A stretch of 31,976 bases of DNA, taken from assembly GCA_035518715.1 (NCBI GenBank), contig DATIXJ010000044.1, positions 1 to 31,976 on the forward strand. Reading direction: 5' to 3'. Position numbers and translations under genes: made by a program. This stretch comes from DATIXJ01 sp035518715 (GTDB lineage Bacteria; Bacteroidota; Ignavibacteria; UBA10030; SZUA-254). Below, piece by piece: positions 16,223 through 24,676 of this stretch (within the stretch, counting starts at the first letter, position 1; each line of letters starts with the position of its first letter). The notes below the pieces were generated by a model. The model was not told the origin of the DNA. It ran no database searches and saw only the letters and a program-made list of their open reading frames with translations.

Positions 16223-18604
16223 ATGATTGGACAAACCATATCTCATTACAAAATTCTGGAGAAGCTTGGTGAAGGAGGGATGGGCGTCGTCTACAAAGCC
16301 CAGGATACGAAGCTCGATCGCATCGTGGCGCTGAAATTTCTGCCGCACCATCTGACCGCGAACGAGGCTGAACAGGCGCGCTTCCTCCAGGAAGCAAAAG
16401 CGGCCGCAACGCTGAACCATCCTCATGTCTGCACCATATACCGGATTGATGAATTCGAAGGACAGCAGTTCATTGAAATGGAGTATGTGGAAGGTGAGAC
16501 GCTCCGGCACAGGATTCCTGTGAAGAAGCTCAACGATGCCCTCGGCTACGCAGTGCAAATCGGTGAAGCACTCCAGGAAGCACACGCCAGGGGGATTGTG
16601 CACCGTGACGTGAAGTGCGAGAATATCATGGTCAACACAAAGAATCAGATCAAGGTCATGGACTTCGGCCTGGCGAAGCTGAAAGGCTCGCTCAAGCTGA
16701 CCCGAACGTCGTCGACTGTGGGGACGCTCGCCTACATGGCTCCCGAGCAGATTCAGGGAGGAGAGGTCGATGCACGCTCTGATATCTTTTCATACGGGAT
16801 TGTTGTTTTTGAGATGGTGACGGGCAAGACGCCCTTCCGCGGCGAACACGATGCCGCGATGATGTATTCGATCGTGAACGAAGAGCCAGATGCGATTTCA
16901 AAATACGTCCCGGATGTCTCTCCCGAGCTCGAACGCATTGTGCGCCGGTCGCTGGAAAAAGATCCCGACGACCGGTATCAGTCGGTCGCGGATATGGTGA
17001 GCGAAATTCGCCGAATTCAGAAACAGTCGACCAGAGTTTCGCGACCTGTGAACCGGATGGATGTTCCCGCCTCTCCCATGGCTCAAGAGCGTCCTTCAGC
17101 GGAGTCTGGATCGGTGCCTGCTGCTTCTTCCCGTGCGATGAAAAACTATGTCGTCGGAGGAATCGGAATTGCCGTTGTGCTTGCCTCGGTGATCGCATAC
17201 TTCGCATTCTTCAGGACCGCGGGGGCAATTGATTCCCTCGCGGTACTTCCTTTTGTCAATGCCGGCTCTGATCCGCAGCTGGAGTATCTCAGCGACGGGA
17301 TCACGGAAAGCATCATCAACAGTCTCACCCGCATTCGGAGTTTACGAGTTATACCGCGAAGCACAGTGTTCCGATTCAAAGGGAAGGATCTCGACCCGCA
17401 GGATGTGGGAAACAAGCTGAATGTGGGCGCTGTGCTTTCGGGAAAAATTGTGAAGAACGGTGATGATCTGGACGTCCAGGTCGACCTGATCGATGTCAAG
17501 AATCAGTCGCAGTTATGGGGTGATCATTATACCCGGAAACTCGCCAGTGTTCTTTCGCTGCAGGAAGATATTGTCAACGACGTTTCGCGTGAGCTGAAGA
17601 TTTCGTTGACCGGAGAAACGAAACGGGATGTCAATAAGCAGTACACACAGAATTCCGGTGCATACCAGCTTTACCTGCAGGGTCAATATTACTGGAACAA
17701 GCGGAACGCGGTTTCGCTTGACCGCGCGGTCGACTATTTCGATCAGGCAATTGCGCTTGATTCTACCTACGCCCTGGCATACGTCGGCCTTGCAGACTGT
17801 TTTATTATTCAGCCGCAGTATGCGGGAATTTCTACCAAAATTTCGATTCCGAAGGCGCGGGCAGCAGCGCAAAAAGCACTTGCGCTCGATCCGTCACTTG
17901 CCGAAGCATATACTGCACTCGCATTTTGCGATTATACACTCTGGAAGTATGAAGATGCGGAACGGGAATTCAAGGAGGCGATTGAGCTCAATCCAAAATA
18001 TCCGACGACGTATCACTGGTATGGAATACTCGTGGCAAGAATGGGGGACTACAACCACTATCTCACACTCGTCCGTCAGGCGATTGATCTGGATCCCTAT
18101 TCTCCGGTCATCGCACTGAATATGGGTGCTGCATACTTCGGGCTTGAGAACAATGATGAGGCGTTAAGGTATTTCCGCAAATCCGTGGAACTTGACCCTT
18201 CGTTTGCGGTAGGCTATGCGTGGATCGCAGCCACCGAAGCTCGCGTGAAGGATGATTCCGATGCCCTTCCGAATTTCCGGAAAGCCGTGGAGCTGTCGGG
18301 TCGGTCGAGTGAATGCCTGGGCTATCTGGGACATTACGACGGTGTGAAGAAACGGACCGGCGAAGCAAAATTAATTCTCACGGAGCTGCAGGACCGTTAT
18401 CAGGCTGGTACAGCGGCGGCATACTCAGTTGCGAGAGTCTATGCGGGCATGGGAGACAAAGAGTCCGCCCTTGATTGGCTTGAGAAGGACTATCGCGATC
18501 AGAGCACCTGGATTACGTCCCTTCTGACTGATCACGCATGGGACAGTATTCGGTCGGAACCGCGGTTTGTCGACCTGGAACAGAAAGTCGGGCTGGTAAA
18601 GTGA
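16223..18604 (+). CDS. Receptor-type Ser/Thr kinase with TolB-like domain and TPR repeats (kinase 1)
   Basis: A 793-residue PASTA-less Hanks-type kinase. The Gly-rich loop GEGGMG is at 16-21, VALK Lys38 binds ATP, HRDVKCEN at 127-134 carries catalytic Asp129, and DFG begins at Asp147; the activation loop has RTSSTVGT and MAPEQ. One membrane helix lies at about 310-330. Outside follows a TolB/FlgO-like domain (SLAVLPFVNAGSD at 338-350 to about 465, including GAVLSGKIV and QLWGDHYTRKL) and then TPR-like repeats to the end (YYWNKRNAVSLDRAVDYF, AEREFKEAIELNPKYP, ALRYFRKSVELDPSF). The catalytic loop has Cys where most have Pro (KPEN), but all catalytic residues are kept. Start ATG 16223 has no clear Shine-Dalgarno. 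Targets unknown. Confidence 0.93.
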   Translation: MIGQTISHYKILEKLGEGGMGVVYKAQDTKLDRIVALKFLPHHLTANEAEQARFLQEAKAAATLNHPHVCTIYRIDEFEGQQFIEMEYVEGETLRHRIPVKKLNDALGYAVQIGEALQEAHARGIVHRDVKCENIMVNTKNQIKVMDFGLAKLKGSLKLTRTSSTVGTLAYMAPEQIQGGEVDARSDIFSYGIVVFEMVTGKTPFRGEHDAAMMYSIVNEEPDAISKYVPDVSPELERIVRRSLEKDPDDRYQSVADMVSEIRRIQKQSTRVSRPVNRMDVPASPMAQERPSAESGSVPAASSRAMKNYVVGGIGIAVVLASVIAYFAFFRTAGAIDSLAVLPFVNAGSDPQLEYLSDGITESIINSLTRIRSLRVIPRSTVFRFKGKDLDPQDVGNKLNVGAVLSGKIVKNGDDLDVQVDLIDVKNQSQLWGDHYTRKLASVLSLQEDIVNDVSRELKISLTGETKRDVNKQYTQNSGAYQLYLQGQYYWNKRNAVSLDRAVDYFDQAIALDSTYALAYVGLADCFIIQPQYAGISTKISIPKARAAAQKALALDPSLAEAYTALAFCDYTLWKYEDAEREFKEAIELNPKYPTTYHWYGILVARMGDYNHYLTLVRQAIDLDPYSPVIALNMGAAYFGLENNDEALRYFRKSVELDPSFAVGYAWIAATEARVKDDSDALPNFRKAVELSGRSSECLGYLGHYDGVKKRTGEAKLILTELQDRYQAGTAAAYSVARVYAGMGDKESALDWLEKDYRDQSTWITSLLTDHAWDSIRSEPRFVDLEQKVGLVK

Positions 18605-18842
18605 GATGGAGATTTTGTTGTCGGCTCATTTTGTCGCCGAAGGGGTCCTTTGGACAGTTATTTAATAGGTAATGACCGAGAAATTTTGCCATTCATTCAA
18701 GTGGGTACTGGCTCGGCGAAATAAAGATTGAATCATCGAGCGTCATTGAGCTGTAGTGGCGAAATGTCGGGGTGACTCAATAACGCCATTCCTGAGTAAT
18801 GAGTGAATGAAAAAATTAATACATGAATAAATATCGAACTTC
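18605..18842. other. Gap between kinase 1 and the kinase fragment
   Basis: I find no gene, terminator or convincing promoter in these 238 bases. The sequence is more A+T-rich toward its right end, with several short ATGA/TGAATGA words just before the kinase fragment. Together with the fragment it makes a 402-bp interval lacking an intact gene. Confidence 0.5.
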
Positions 18843-19001
18843 ATGGTAGGCCAAACACTTTCGCATTATAAAATTCTGGAGAAGCTCGGTGGGGGCGGTA
18901 TGTCCCAAAGTTACCCGCGAATACCGATTGATTCGGGACGAGTGGAAGTAACTATGATGATCCCGCTGGAGGCCGCCAAAGCAGACGGAAGCGGGAGGTG
19001 A
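18843..19001 (+). pseudogene. 5' stub of a Ser/Thr kinase gene
   Basis: An ATG at 18843 opens 52 codons. The first 20 residues, MVGQTLSHYKILEKLGGGGM, are plainly the kinase N terminus with the Gly-rich loop, matching its neighbours (the Glu of GEGGMG is Gly here). Homology stops abruptly at this point: instead of GVVYKA the frame reads SQSYPRIPIDSGRVEV and runs to a TGA overlapping the Shine-Dalgarno of the next kinase. It is too short to fold as a kinase. The best reading is a remnant of a fifth kinase gene lost by deletion or recombination between paralogs. The 32-residue tail is not recognised. Confidence 0.8.
18961..18996 (+). promoter_or_regulatory. Possible hairpin covering the ribosome binding site of kinase 2
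   Basis: TCCCGCT (18961-18967) is complementary to AGCGGGA (18990-18996), with an inner CCG/CGG (18973-18975 with 18986-18988). The right arm overlaps GGGAGGTGA, the strong Shine-Dalgarno six bases before ATG 19007, so folding could mask it. The structure has a large interior loop and may be fortuitous. Confidence 0.3.
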
Positions 19002-19006
19002 TTCCT

Positions 19007-21682
19007 ATGATCGGAACGACTATATCCCATTACACGATACTTGAAAAGCTTGGTGAGGGCGGTATGGGAGTCGTCTACAAAGCCCAGGATACGAAGCTCG
19101 ACCGTCTTGTTGCGCTCAAATTTCTTCCCCACCATCTTACCTCCGAGGAAACCGAACGCGTCCGATTTCTGCAGGAAGCAAGAGCAGCTGCGACGCTGAA
19201 CCATCCGAATATCTGTACGATTCACGGAATCGAGGAGGAAGCCGGCCAGCAGTTCATCGAGATGGAATTTGTCAACGGCGTGACACTCCGCAACAAGATT
19301 CCCATCGAGAAGTCTGATGCGGTCCTTGGATATGCCATCCAGATCGGCGAAGCCCTCGAAGAAGCACATGCGAAAGGCGTCGTCCACCGCGATATCAAGC
19401 CAGAGAATATCATGGTGAATGAGAAGAATCAGATCAAAGTCATGGACTTCGGGCTTGCGAAGCTCAAGAATTCTCTGAAACTGACAAGAACCTCAAGTAC
19501 CGTCGGCACGCTTGCCTATATGGCTCCGGAGCAGATTCAGGGAGATGAGGTTGATACGCGGTCGGATATTTTTTCGTTCGGTATCGTGCTGTTCGAAATG
19601 TGGTCGGGAAAACTCCCGTTCAGGGGCGAGCACGAGGCCGCCATGATGTACAGCATCGTGAACGAGGAACCCGATTCAATCCAGACGTATCGACCGGAGA
19701 CGCCCACCGAACTCCTCCACATCCTCGGGCGGGCACTGGAAAAGGATCCTGCCGACAGGTATCAGAGGGTGAGCGACATGGTCATCGATCTGCGCCGGTT
19801 GAGGAAACAATCGACAAAAGTGACAAGGAGTGGAGAGTACAAGACACGAGCTGATCAGCAGGTCAGTGTGCCGGACGGTACTCTGCCCGCATCGCCAAAA
19901 TTGAAACTGCATAAGAGGACACTCTCCATCGTCCGGGTGTCGGCCGTTCTTCTTTTTGCGGTCTTCCTGATCTGGAAATTGTATTTCTCCGGCAACTCCC
20001 CGGACTCTGGCCGTTATCCCTTCCAGTCATTCCAGCCCCAACGCCTTTCAACGGATGCGCCGGCAGGTCTCGCGTCTATTTCTCCGGATGGAAAATATGT
20101 CATCTATGCAGTCGACAATGGGGGGAGACAGAGTGTCTGGATGCGACAGGTAAGCGCCGTGAGCAGCGTTCAAATCCTTCCGCCGGACACCCTCGACTAT
20201 ACCGGTTTTTCGTTTTCACCCGATGGGAATGACGTGTACTTTGTGGCGTATTCAAGAAACGAATCACGCGGGGCGCTCTACGTTGTTCCGGTGCTGGGCG
20301 GGACCCCGCGAAAAATCTTAAGAGATATTCAAAGCGTGGCCGAAGTATCTCCTGATGGGACGGAAATTGCTTTCCTGAGAAGCTACGAAGCGCAGGGGGA
20401 GGAGGCACTCATGCTTTCCGATGCAGACGGAAGTCATGAGCGCAAGCTTGTTTCACGAACAGGTGAAGAGTACTTCCTCGGAGAGAATTATGAGGGACCG
20501 TCGTGGTCGCCGGACGGGAAAACGATTGCAGTCGCATGCGGGTCAACGATCGGGAAGATCCATATGAATGTTCTTTTCGTGGACGCTTCGACCGGCGCAT
20601 GCCGGTTCGCGACTTCGAAGCGTTGGGATTATGTTGGAAGGACGGCCTGGGCTGACAACGGTAAAGGGGTGGTGTTCCAGGCATCCGAGTATCTGACTGG
20701 GGCATCAGGTCAGCTCTGGTATCTCGATGCCCGAAGCGGATATTCCCACCAGATCACCTCCGACCTGGCGGAGTATAACAATGGATCTCTGGACATCACA
20801 GCGAACCAATCGACGCTTCTTGTCATTCAGGGAGGTCTCAGCACCGCAATCGAGCTGCTCCCCGGCGGGGACTCCCGCCGCTCCCGGCGTATCACCACCC
20901 GGAATGCATTTAAGGAAGGGATAAGCGGCATTGATTGGTCGCCGGACGGGAAGATCATCTTTTCTTCGGTTGTCAACGGGAACGCCGATTTATGGTCGAT
21001 CGACGGTGAGGGGAAAAATCGTCGCCAGCTCACTTCGACCGCGTACGGAGAGTACACACCTTCTGTCTCGTGGGACGGCCGCTTCATCGCCTATACCTCC
21101 CGCGGCGATACGACCCCGCATACGTGGATGATGAATATCGACGGGAGTGATATGAAACAGTTGACATTCGGTCCCGACGATTACTTTCCGCATGTCTCTC
21201 CCGATAATAAATGGATTTATTGTGACAGTTACCGTGACAGGGGACGGAGAAATCTTTGGAAGATTCCGGTTGGAGGTGGGGACCTTGTGAAAGTGTCGAA
21301 CGATTACGTGTCCACGCATGGGATTTCTCCCGATGGCCGCTTGGTCGCGGTTCGGTTGGTCCAGACGGCGACCGGGAAGTCAGTCCAGGCCATTCTTGAT
21401 GCGGAAACCGGGAAGGTTGTGAAGACCTTCACGCTCCCGTTGAGTGCCTCTCAGCAGCTAATTGAATGGATGCCTGATGGAAAATCCCTATGCTATGTGA
21501 ATGCGAAGGCCAATGTCGAGAATATCGATGTGATATCTCTGGAAACTCTCAAGCAGTATCAGCTTACCCACTTTGATTCGGGAATCATCGGGAATTTCGC
21601 CTGGTCGAAAGACGGCAAAGAACTTGCCATCGTGCGCGGCGAAATGACCCGGGACATCGTGCTGCTGACGGATACCAAATGA
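19007..21682 (+). CDS. Receptor-type Ser/Thr kinase with PD40/TolB-like propeller (kinase 2)
   Basis: An 891-residue kinase. GEGGMG is at 16-21, Lys38 in VALK, HRDIKPEN at 127-134, DFG at 147-149, the activation loop RTSSTVGT and MAPEQ. A juxtamembrane linker leads to one membrane helix at about 309-325. Residues 345-890 form a predicted periplasmic beta-propeller with around ten PD40-type motifs, for example ISPDGKY, WSPDGKT, WSPDGKI, ISPDGRL and WSKDGKE, and propeller blades such as LWSIDGEGKNRRQLT. Start: GGGAGGTGA precedes ATG 19007 by the right distance; a GTG at 18998 in frame is less likely. The propeller is presumably the sensor, ligand unknown. It shares a 32-bp identical stretch with kinase 1. 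Confidence 0.95.
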   Translation: MIGTTISHYTILEKLGEGGMGVVYKAQDTKLDRLVALKFLPHHLTSEETERVRFLQEARAAATLNHPNICTIHGIEEEAGQQFIEMEFVNGVTLRNKIPIEKSDAVLGYAIQIGEALEEAHAKGVVHRDIKPENIMVNEKNQIKVMDFGLAKLKNSLKLTRTSSTVGTLAYMAPEQIQGDEVDTRSDIFSFGIVLFEMWSGKLPFRGEHEAAMMYSIVNEEPDSIQTYRPETPTELLHILGRALEKDPADRYQRVSDMVIDLRRLRKQSTKVTRSGEYKTRADQQVSVPDGTLPASPKLKLHKRTLSIVRVSAVLLFAVFLIWKLYFSGNSPDSGRYPFQSFQPQRLSTDAPAGLASISPDGKYVIYAVDNGGRQSVWMRQVSAVSSVQILPPDTLDYTGFSFSPDGNDVYFVAYSRNESRGALYVVPVLGGTPRKILRDIQSVAEVSPDGTEIAFLRSYEAQGEEALMLSDADGSHERKLVSRTGEEYFLGENYEGPSWSPDGKTIAVACGSTIGKIHMNVLFVDASTGACRFATSKRWDYVGRTAWADNGKGVVFQASEYLTGASGQLWYLDARSGYSHQITSDLAEYNNGSLDITANQSTLLVIQGGLSTAIELLPGGDSRRSRRITTRNAFKEGISGIDWSPDGKIIFSSVVNGNADLWSIDGEGKNRRQLTSTAYGEYTPSVSWDGRFIAYTSRGDTTPHTWMMNIDGSDMKQLTFGPDDYFPHVSPDNKWIYCDSYRDRGRRNLWKIPVGGGDLVKVSNDYVSTHGISPDGRLVAVRLVQTATGKSVQAILDAETGKVVKTFTLPLSASQQLIEWMPDGKSLCYVNAKANVENIDVISLETLKQYQLTHFDSGIIGNFAWSKDGKELAIVRGEMTRDIVLLTDTK

Positions 21683-21735
21683 AGATCTCAGCGAACCGAC
21701 GGGTTCATCCCTGGTGACATGCAGTATGTAGTTAT

Positions 21736-21757
21736 TTCACAATTCCGATCTTGTGAA
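21736..21757. repeat. Inverted repeat between kinases 2 and 3
   Basis: TTCACAA (21736-21742) and TTGTGAA (21751-21757) are perfect reverse complements with an eight-base centre. It is 53 bp after the kinase 2 stop. No T-run follows, so it is not a typical terminator; it might be an operator for kinase 3 or a weak transcript-end hairpin. Confidence 0.4.
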
Positions 21758-21896
21758 TTGGACGCAACAAGGGAAATTAGTGCATCATCCACTCTGGTGC
21801 GAGTATGCCCCGCTCCCGAAATGTGTGAATGAAGGAATAATCCCGGGACCCGAGCAAGGAGAAAATTTCTGAATGGTTAAATGATTGAATAGCCCC

Positions 21897-24575
21897 ATGG
21901 TTGGTCAGACGATCTTGCAATACAGGGTCATAGAGAAAGTTGGAGAGGGAGGGATGGGTGTTGTCTACAAAGCCGAAGACACGAAGCTCGAACGGCTTGT
22001 GGCGCTGAAATTTCTTCCCGAACGGCTCAACGCCTCCGAACAGGAAAAGGCCCGGTTCATCCAGGAAGCCAAAGCCGCTTCCGCCTTGAACCACCCGAAT
22101 GTTTGTACGATCCATGATATTCAGGAGCACGATGGGCAGTTGTTCATTGTGATGGAATTCGTGGACGGCGTGACGCTGAACGAGAGGAAGGGGTCTCTCT
22201 CCCTGAAACAGTCAATTGACGTGAGTATCCAGATTGCGGACGGTCTGGCAGCAGCACACGAAAAAGGGATCGTTCACCGGGACATCAAGCCGGAGAACAT
22301 CATGATGCGGAAAGACGGCATCGTCCAGATCATGGATTTTGGCCTTGCCAAGTTGAGGGATCGATCAAGCAAGATTACACGGCTTACGAAGGCGGGGAGC
22401 ACCGTCGGCACAGCCGGGTACATGTCACCCGAACAGGTGCAGGGGCAGGATGCGGACCATCGGTCGGATATCTTCTCGTTCGGCGTATTGATGTATGAGA
22501 TGTTCACTGGACAACTTCCATTTACTGGCGTTCACGAAACTGCTCTCGCCTATGAAATCGTGAATGTGGATCCCCCGCCGATGTCATCCGTCAAGCCGGA
22601 CATCGATCCCTCGCTTGATGTCATTGTTCTCGAATGCCTCGCGAAAGATCCGTCCGAACGATGCCAGTCTATCGCGGAAATCTCAAAGGATCTTCGGCGC
22701 TATAAGAAGGAATCCACTCGTGCACACATGAGCCGGACCTTTCCGGCCAGGTCGGGAATAACACAGCCGGCAGCTCAACCTGTGGCTGCGATGCAACAAA
22801 GCCCGCAGCGTCGTGCATTTCTGCCGTGGGGAATCGCTGTGCTCTTCTTCCTTGTGGCAGCGTTTCTCCTGATCCAGAAATTCAGCAGTCCACCGGAAAC
22901 GGGCTCGCCAGTCGTCGCATCCTTACTTCCTCCCGACAGCGTCTACCTCCATTCGTTTGGTCAGTCAGCAGGTCCTCCGGTCATTTCATCCGATGGAAGG
23001 AACATTGCCTATGTCGGAGTCGCACCTGATGGCATCGCACGGCTCTATGTGCGATCGCTTCAGGAAAATGCGACCCGCGTGCTTGATGGAACCCAGAACG
23101 CGCAATATCCGTTCTGGTCGCCGGACGGAAAGTCTATCGGATATTTTGCCGATGGAAAAATCAAAAGAATTGATGCCGGAGGAGGTGCTCCCATCACGGT
23201 CTGCCTGGCGAACAATCCGCGCGGCGGTACCTGGAGCAGCGCAGGTGTGATCCTCTTTGCACCCGATTTTCAATCCCCTATCTTCCGGGTCTCGGACCAG
23301 GGCGGGAATCCCGAGGCGGTGACTGCAATCGATTCTGTCAGGAACGAATCTTCCCAACGATGGCCTTTCGCACTCCCGGATGGAAAGCACTTTCTCTACT
23401 TCTCCCGGGTTTCGAGCAATGCCGGAGAAGCCGAAGGTCACGCGGTGTACGCGGCATCGATTGATGGAAAAGAAAACAGGCTGGTTGTGCATTCGACCGC
23501 CAACGCGATCTATGCGAACGGATATCTTCTCTTTCTCCGCGGATCTACACTGTTGGCGCAGCGGTTTGACCAGTCCTCTCTTCAGCTGCAGGGAGATCCT
23601 GTGCCGATGGCCGAGAAGGTCATTAACGATCCCGCATTCAATCTCTCCGTTATTTCCGCCTCCCAGACGGGAATCCTCGTTTATCAGCAGGGTAATATTC
23701 GCTCGGGCGCGAGGCTGCTCGTTGTCGATTTCAATGGCAAGACACTTCAGACTGTTGGGGATATGATTGAGAAATTCCGCATACGCTACACCGCCGACGG
23801 TCATCATGTTGTGGCGAGTATTTTCGATCCCAAGATGCTCCGCTTGAACATCTGGATGTATGATCTTCGTACGGGCGCACGCACGAGATTGACGTCCGGG
23901 GCTGGCGAGGACTTTGCGGTAAGTTCACCGGATGGCAATTCCATTATCTACGCCTCCTTACAGACCGGGGTAGGGAACATGTGGGAGAAACCGATCAATG
24001 GTGAAGGAAGCGAAAAGTGTCTCGTTCCCTCTTCGAGCAATGATGTTCCGCTCGATTGGTCACCCGATGGCAGTCTGCTTTTGTTCTCAAGACAAGAAAA
24101 AGGAAAGGACCATGCGCATCTTTGCATCATGGAATTGAAAGGCAATCATGATGTCTATACTGTGACAAGTTCCGATTTTGACGCCGGGGGAGGAAGATTT
24201 TTGCCGGATGGAAAATGGATCGCATTTCAGTCGAACGAAAGCGGAGACTATGAAGTCTATCTCCGGCAAACAGCGAAGAATGAATCCCGAACCTCTAAGA
24301 TCTCGATTGACGGTGGTGGTGACCCGTGCTGGGTTGGTGAAAGCGAGATCTGTTACGGCAACCGCGAAAACAAACTGAATTTGGCCAGTCTGCGCTTTGG
24401 GGACAAGAATGTTGAAGTTATCGGTACGCGTTCGCTATTCGCAGCTCCGGCATTTCCGGAGAGTTACGATATTTCTCCCGATCGGAAATCGATCATCATT
24501 AACAGGTTCCTGGAGATCCAAAAAATGGCCCCTCTCACGCTGATGACGGATTGGGAGCAGAAGTTAAAAAGGTGA
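21897..24575 (+). CDS. Receptor-type Ser/Thr kinase with PD40/TolB-like propeller (kinase 3)
   Basis: An 892-residue kinase, the most divergent of the four. GEGGMG is at 16-21, Lys38 in VALK, HRDIKPEN at 127-134, DFG at 147-149. The activation loop reads TKAGSTVGT followed by MSPEQ, where the others have TSSTVGT or SSSTVGT and MAPEQ. One membrane helix is at about 308-327. The C-terminal part from about 335 is a predicted propeller with PD40-like motifs: WSPDGKS, ALPDGKH, SSPDGNS, WSPDGSL, FLPDGKW, ISPDRKS. Start ATG 21897 aligns with the other kinases; a TTG at 21885 would add four residues. An AAGGAGA lies too far upstream to serve it. The 214-bp gap before it suggests its own promoter, though none is clear. 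Confidence 0.94.
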   Translation: MVGQTILQYRVIEKVGEGGMGVVYKAEDTKLERLVALKFLPERLNASEQEKARFIQEAKAASALNHPNVCTIHDIQEHDGQLFIVMEFVDGVTLNERKGSLSLKQSIDVSIQIADGLAAAHEKGIVHRDIKPENIMMRKDGIVQIMDFGLAKLRDRSSKITRLTKAGSTVGTAGYMSPEQVQGQDADHRSDIFSFGVLMYEMFTGQLPFTGVHETALAYEIVNVDPPPMSSVKPDIDPSLDVIVLECLAKDPSERCQSIAEISKDLRRYKKESTRAHMSRTFPARSGITQPAAQPVAAMQQSPQRRAFLPWGIAVLFFLVAAFLLIQKFSSPPETGSPVVASLLPPDSVYLHSFGQSAGPPVISSDGRNIAYVGVAPDGIARLYVRSLQENATRVLDGTQNAQYPFWSPDGKSIGYFADGKIKRIDAGGGAPITVCLANNPRGGTWSSAGVILFAPDFQSPIFRVSDQGGNPEAVTAIDSVRNESSQRWPFALPDGKHFLYFSRVSSNAGEAEGHAVYAASIDGKENRLVVHSTANAIYANGYLLFLRGSTLLAQRFDQSSLQLQGDPVPMAEKVINDPAFNLSVISASQTGILVYQQGNIRSGARLLVVDFNGKTLQTVGDMIEKFRIRYTADGHHVVASIFDPKMLRLNIWMYDLRTGARTRLTSGAGEDFAVSSPDGNSIIYASLQTGVGNMWEKPINGEGSEKCLVPSSSNDVPLDWSPDGSLLLFSRQEKGKDHAHLCIMELKGNHDVYTVTSSDFDAGGGRFLPDGKWIAFQSNESGDYEVYLRQTAKNESRTSKISIDGGGDPCWVGESEICYGNRENKLNLASLRFGDKNVEVIGTRSLFAAPAFPESYDISPDRKSIIINRFLEIQKMAPLTLMTDWEQKLKR

Positions 24576-24676
24576 TCGGGATTCCTGATGGACTTGAGTA
24601 AGTCTGGATTTTACCGGATCTTCTTTCTTATGGCGGAACTGTGTGAAAATTCCATTGCAGAATGGAGGCCTGAGGT

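Noticed and set aside
21736..21757. A CRP-like operator
   Set aside because: The half-sites are in the opposite order (TCACA first, TGTGA last) and the spacing is wrong.
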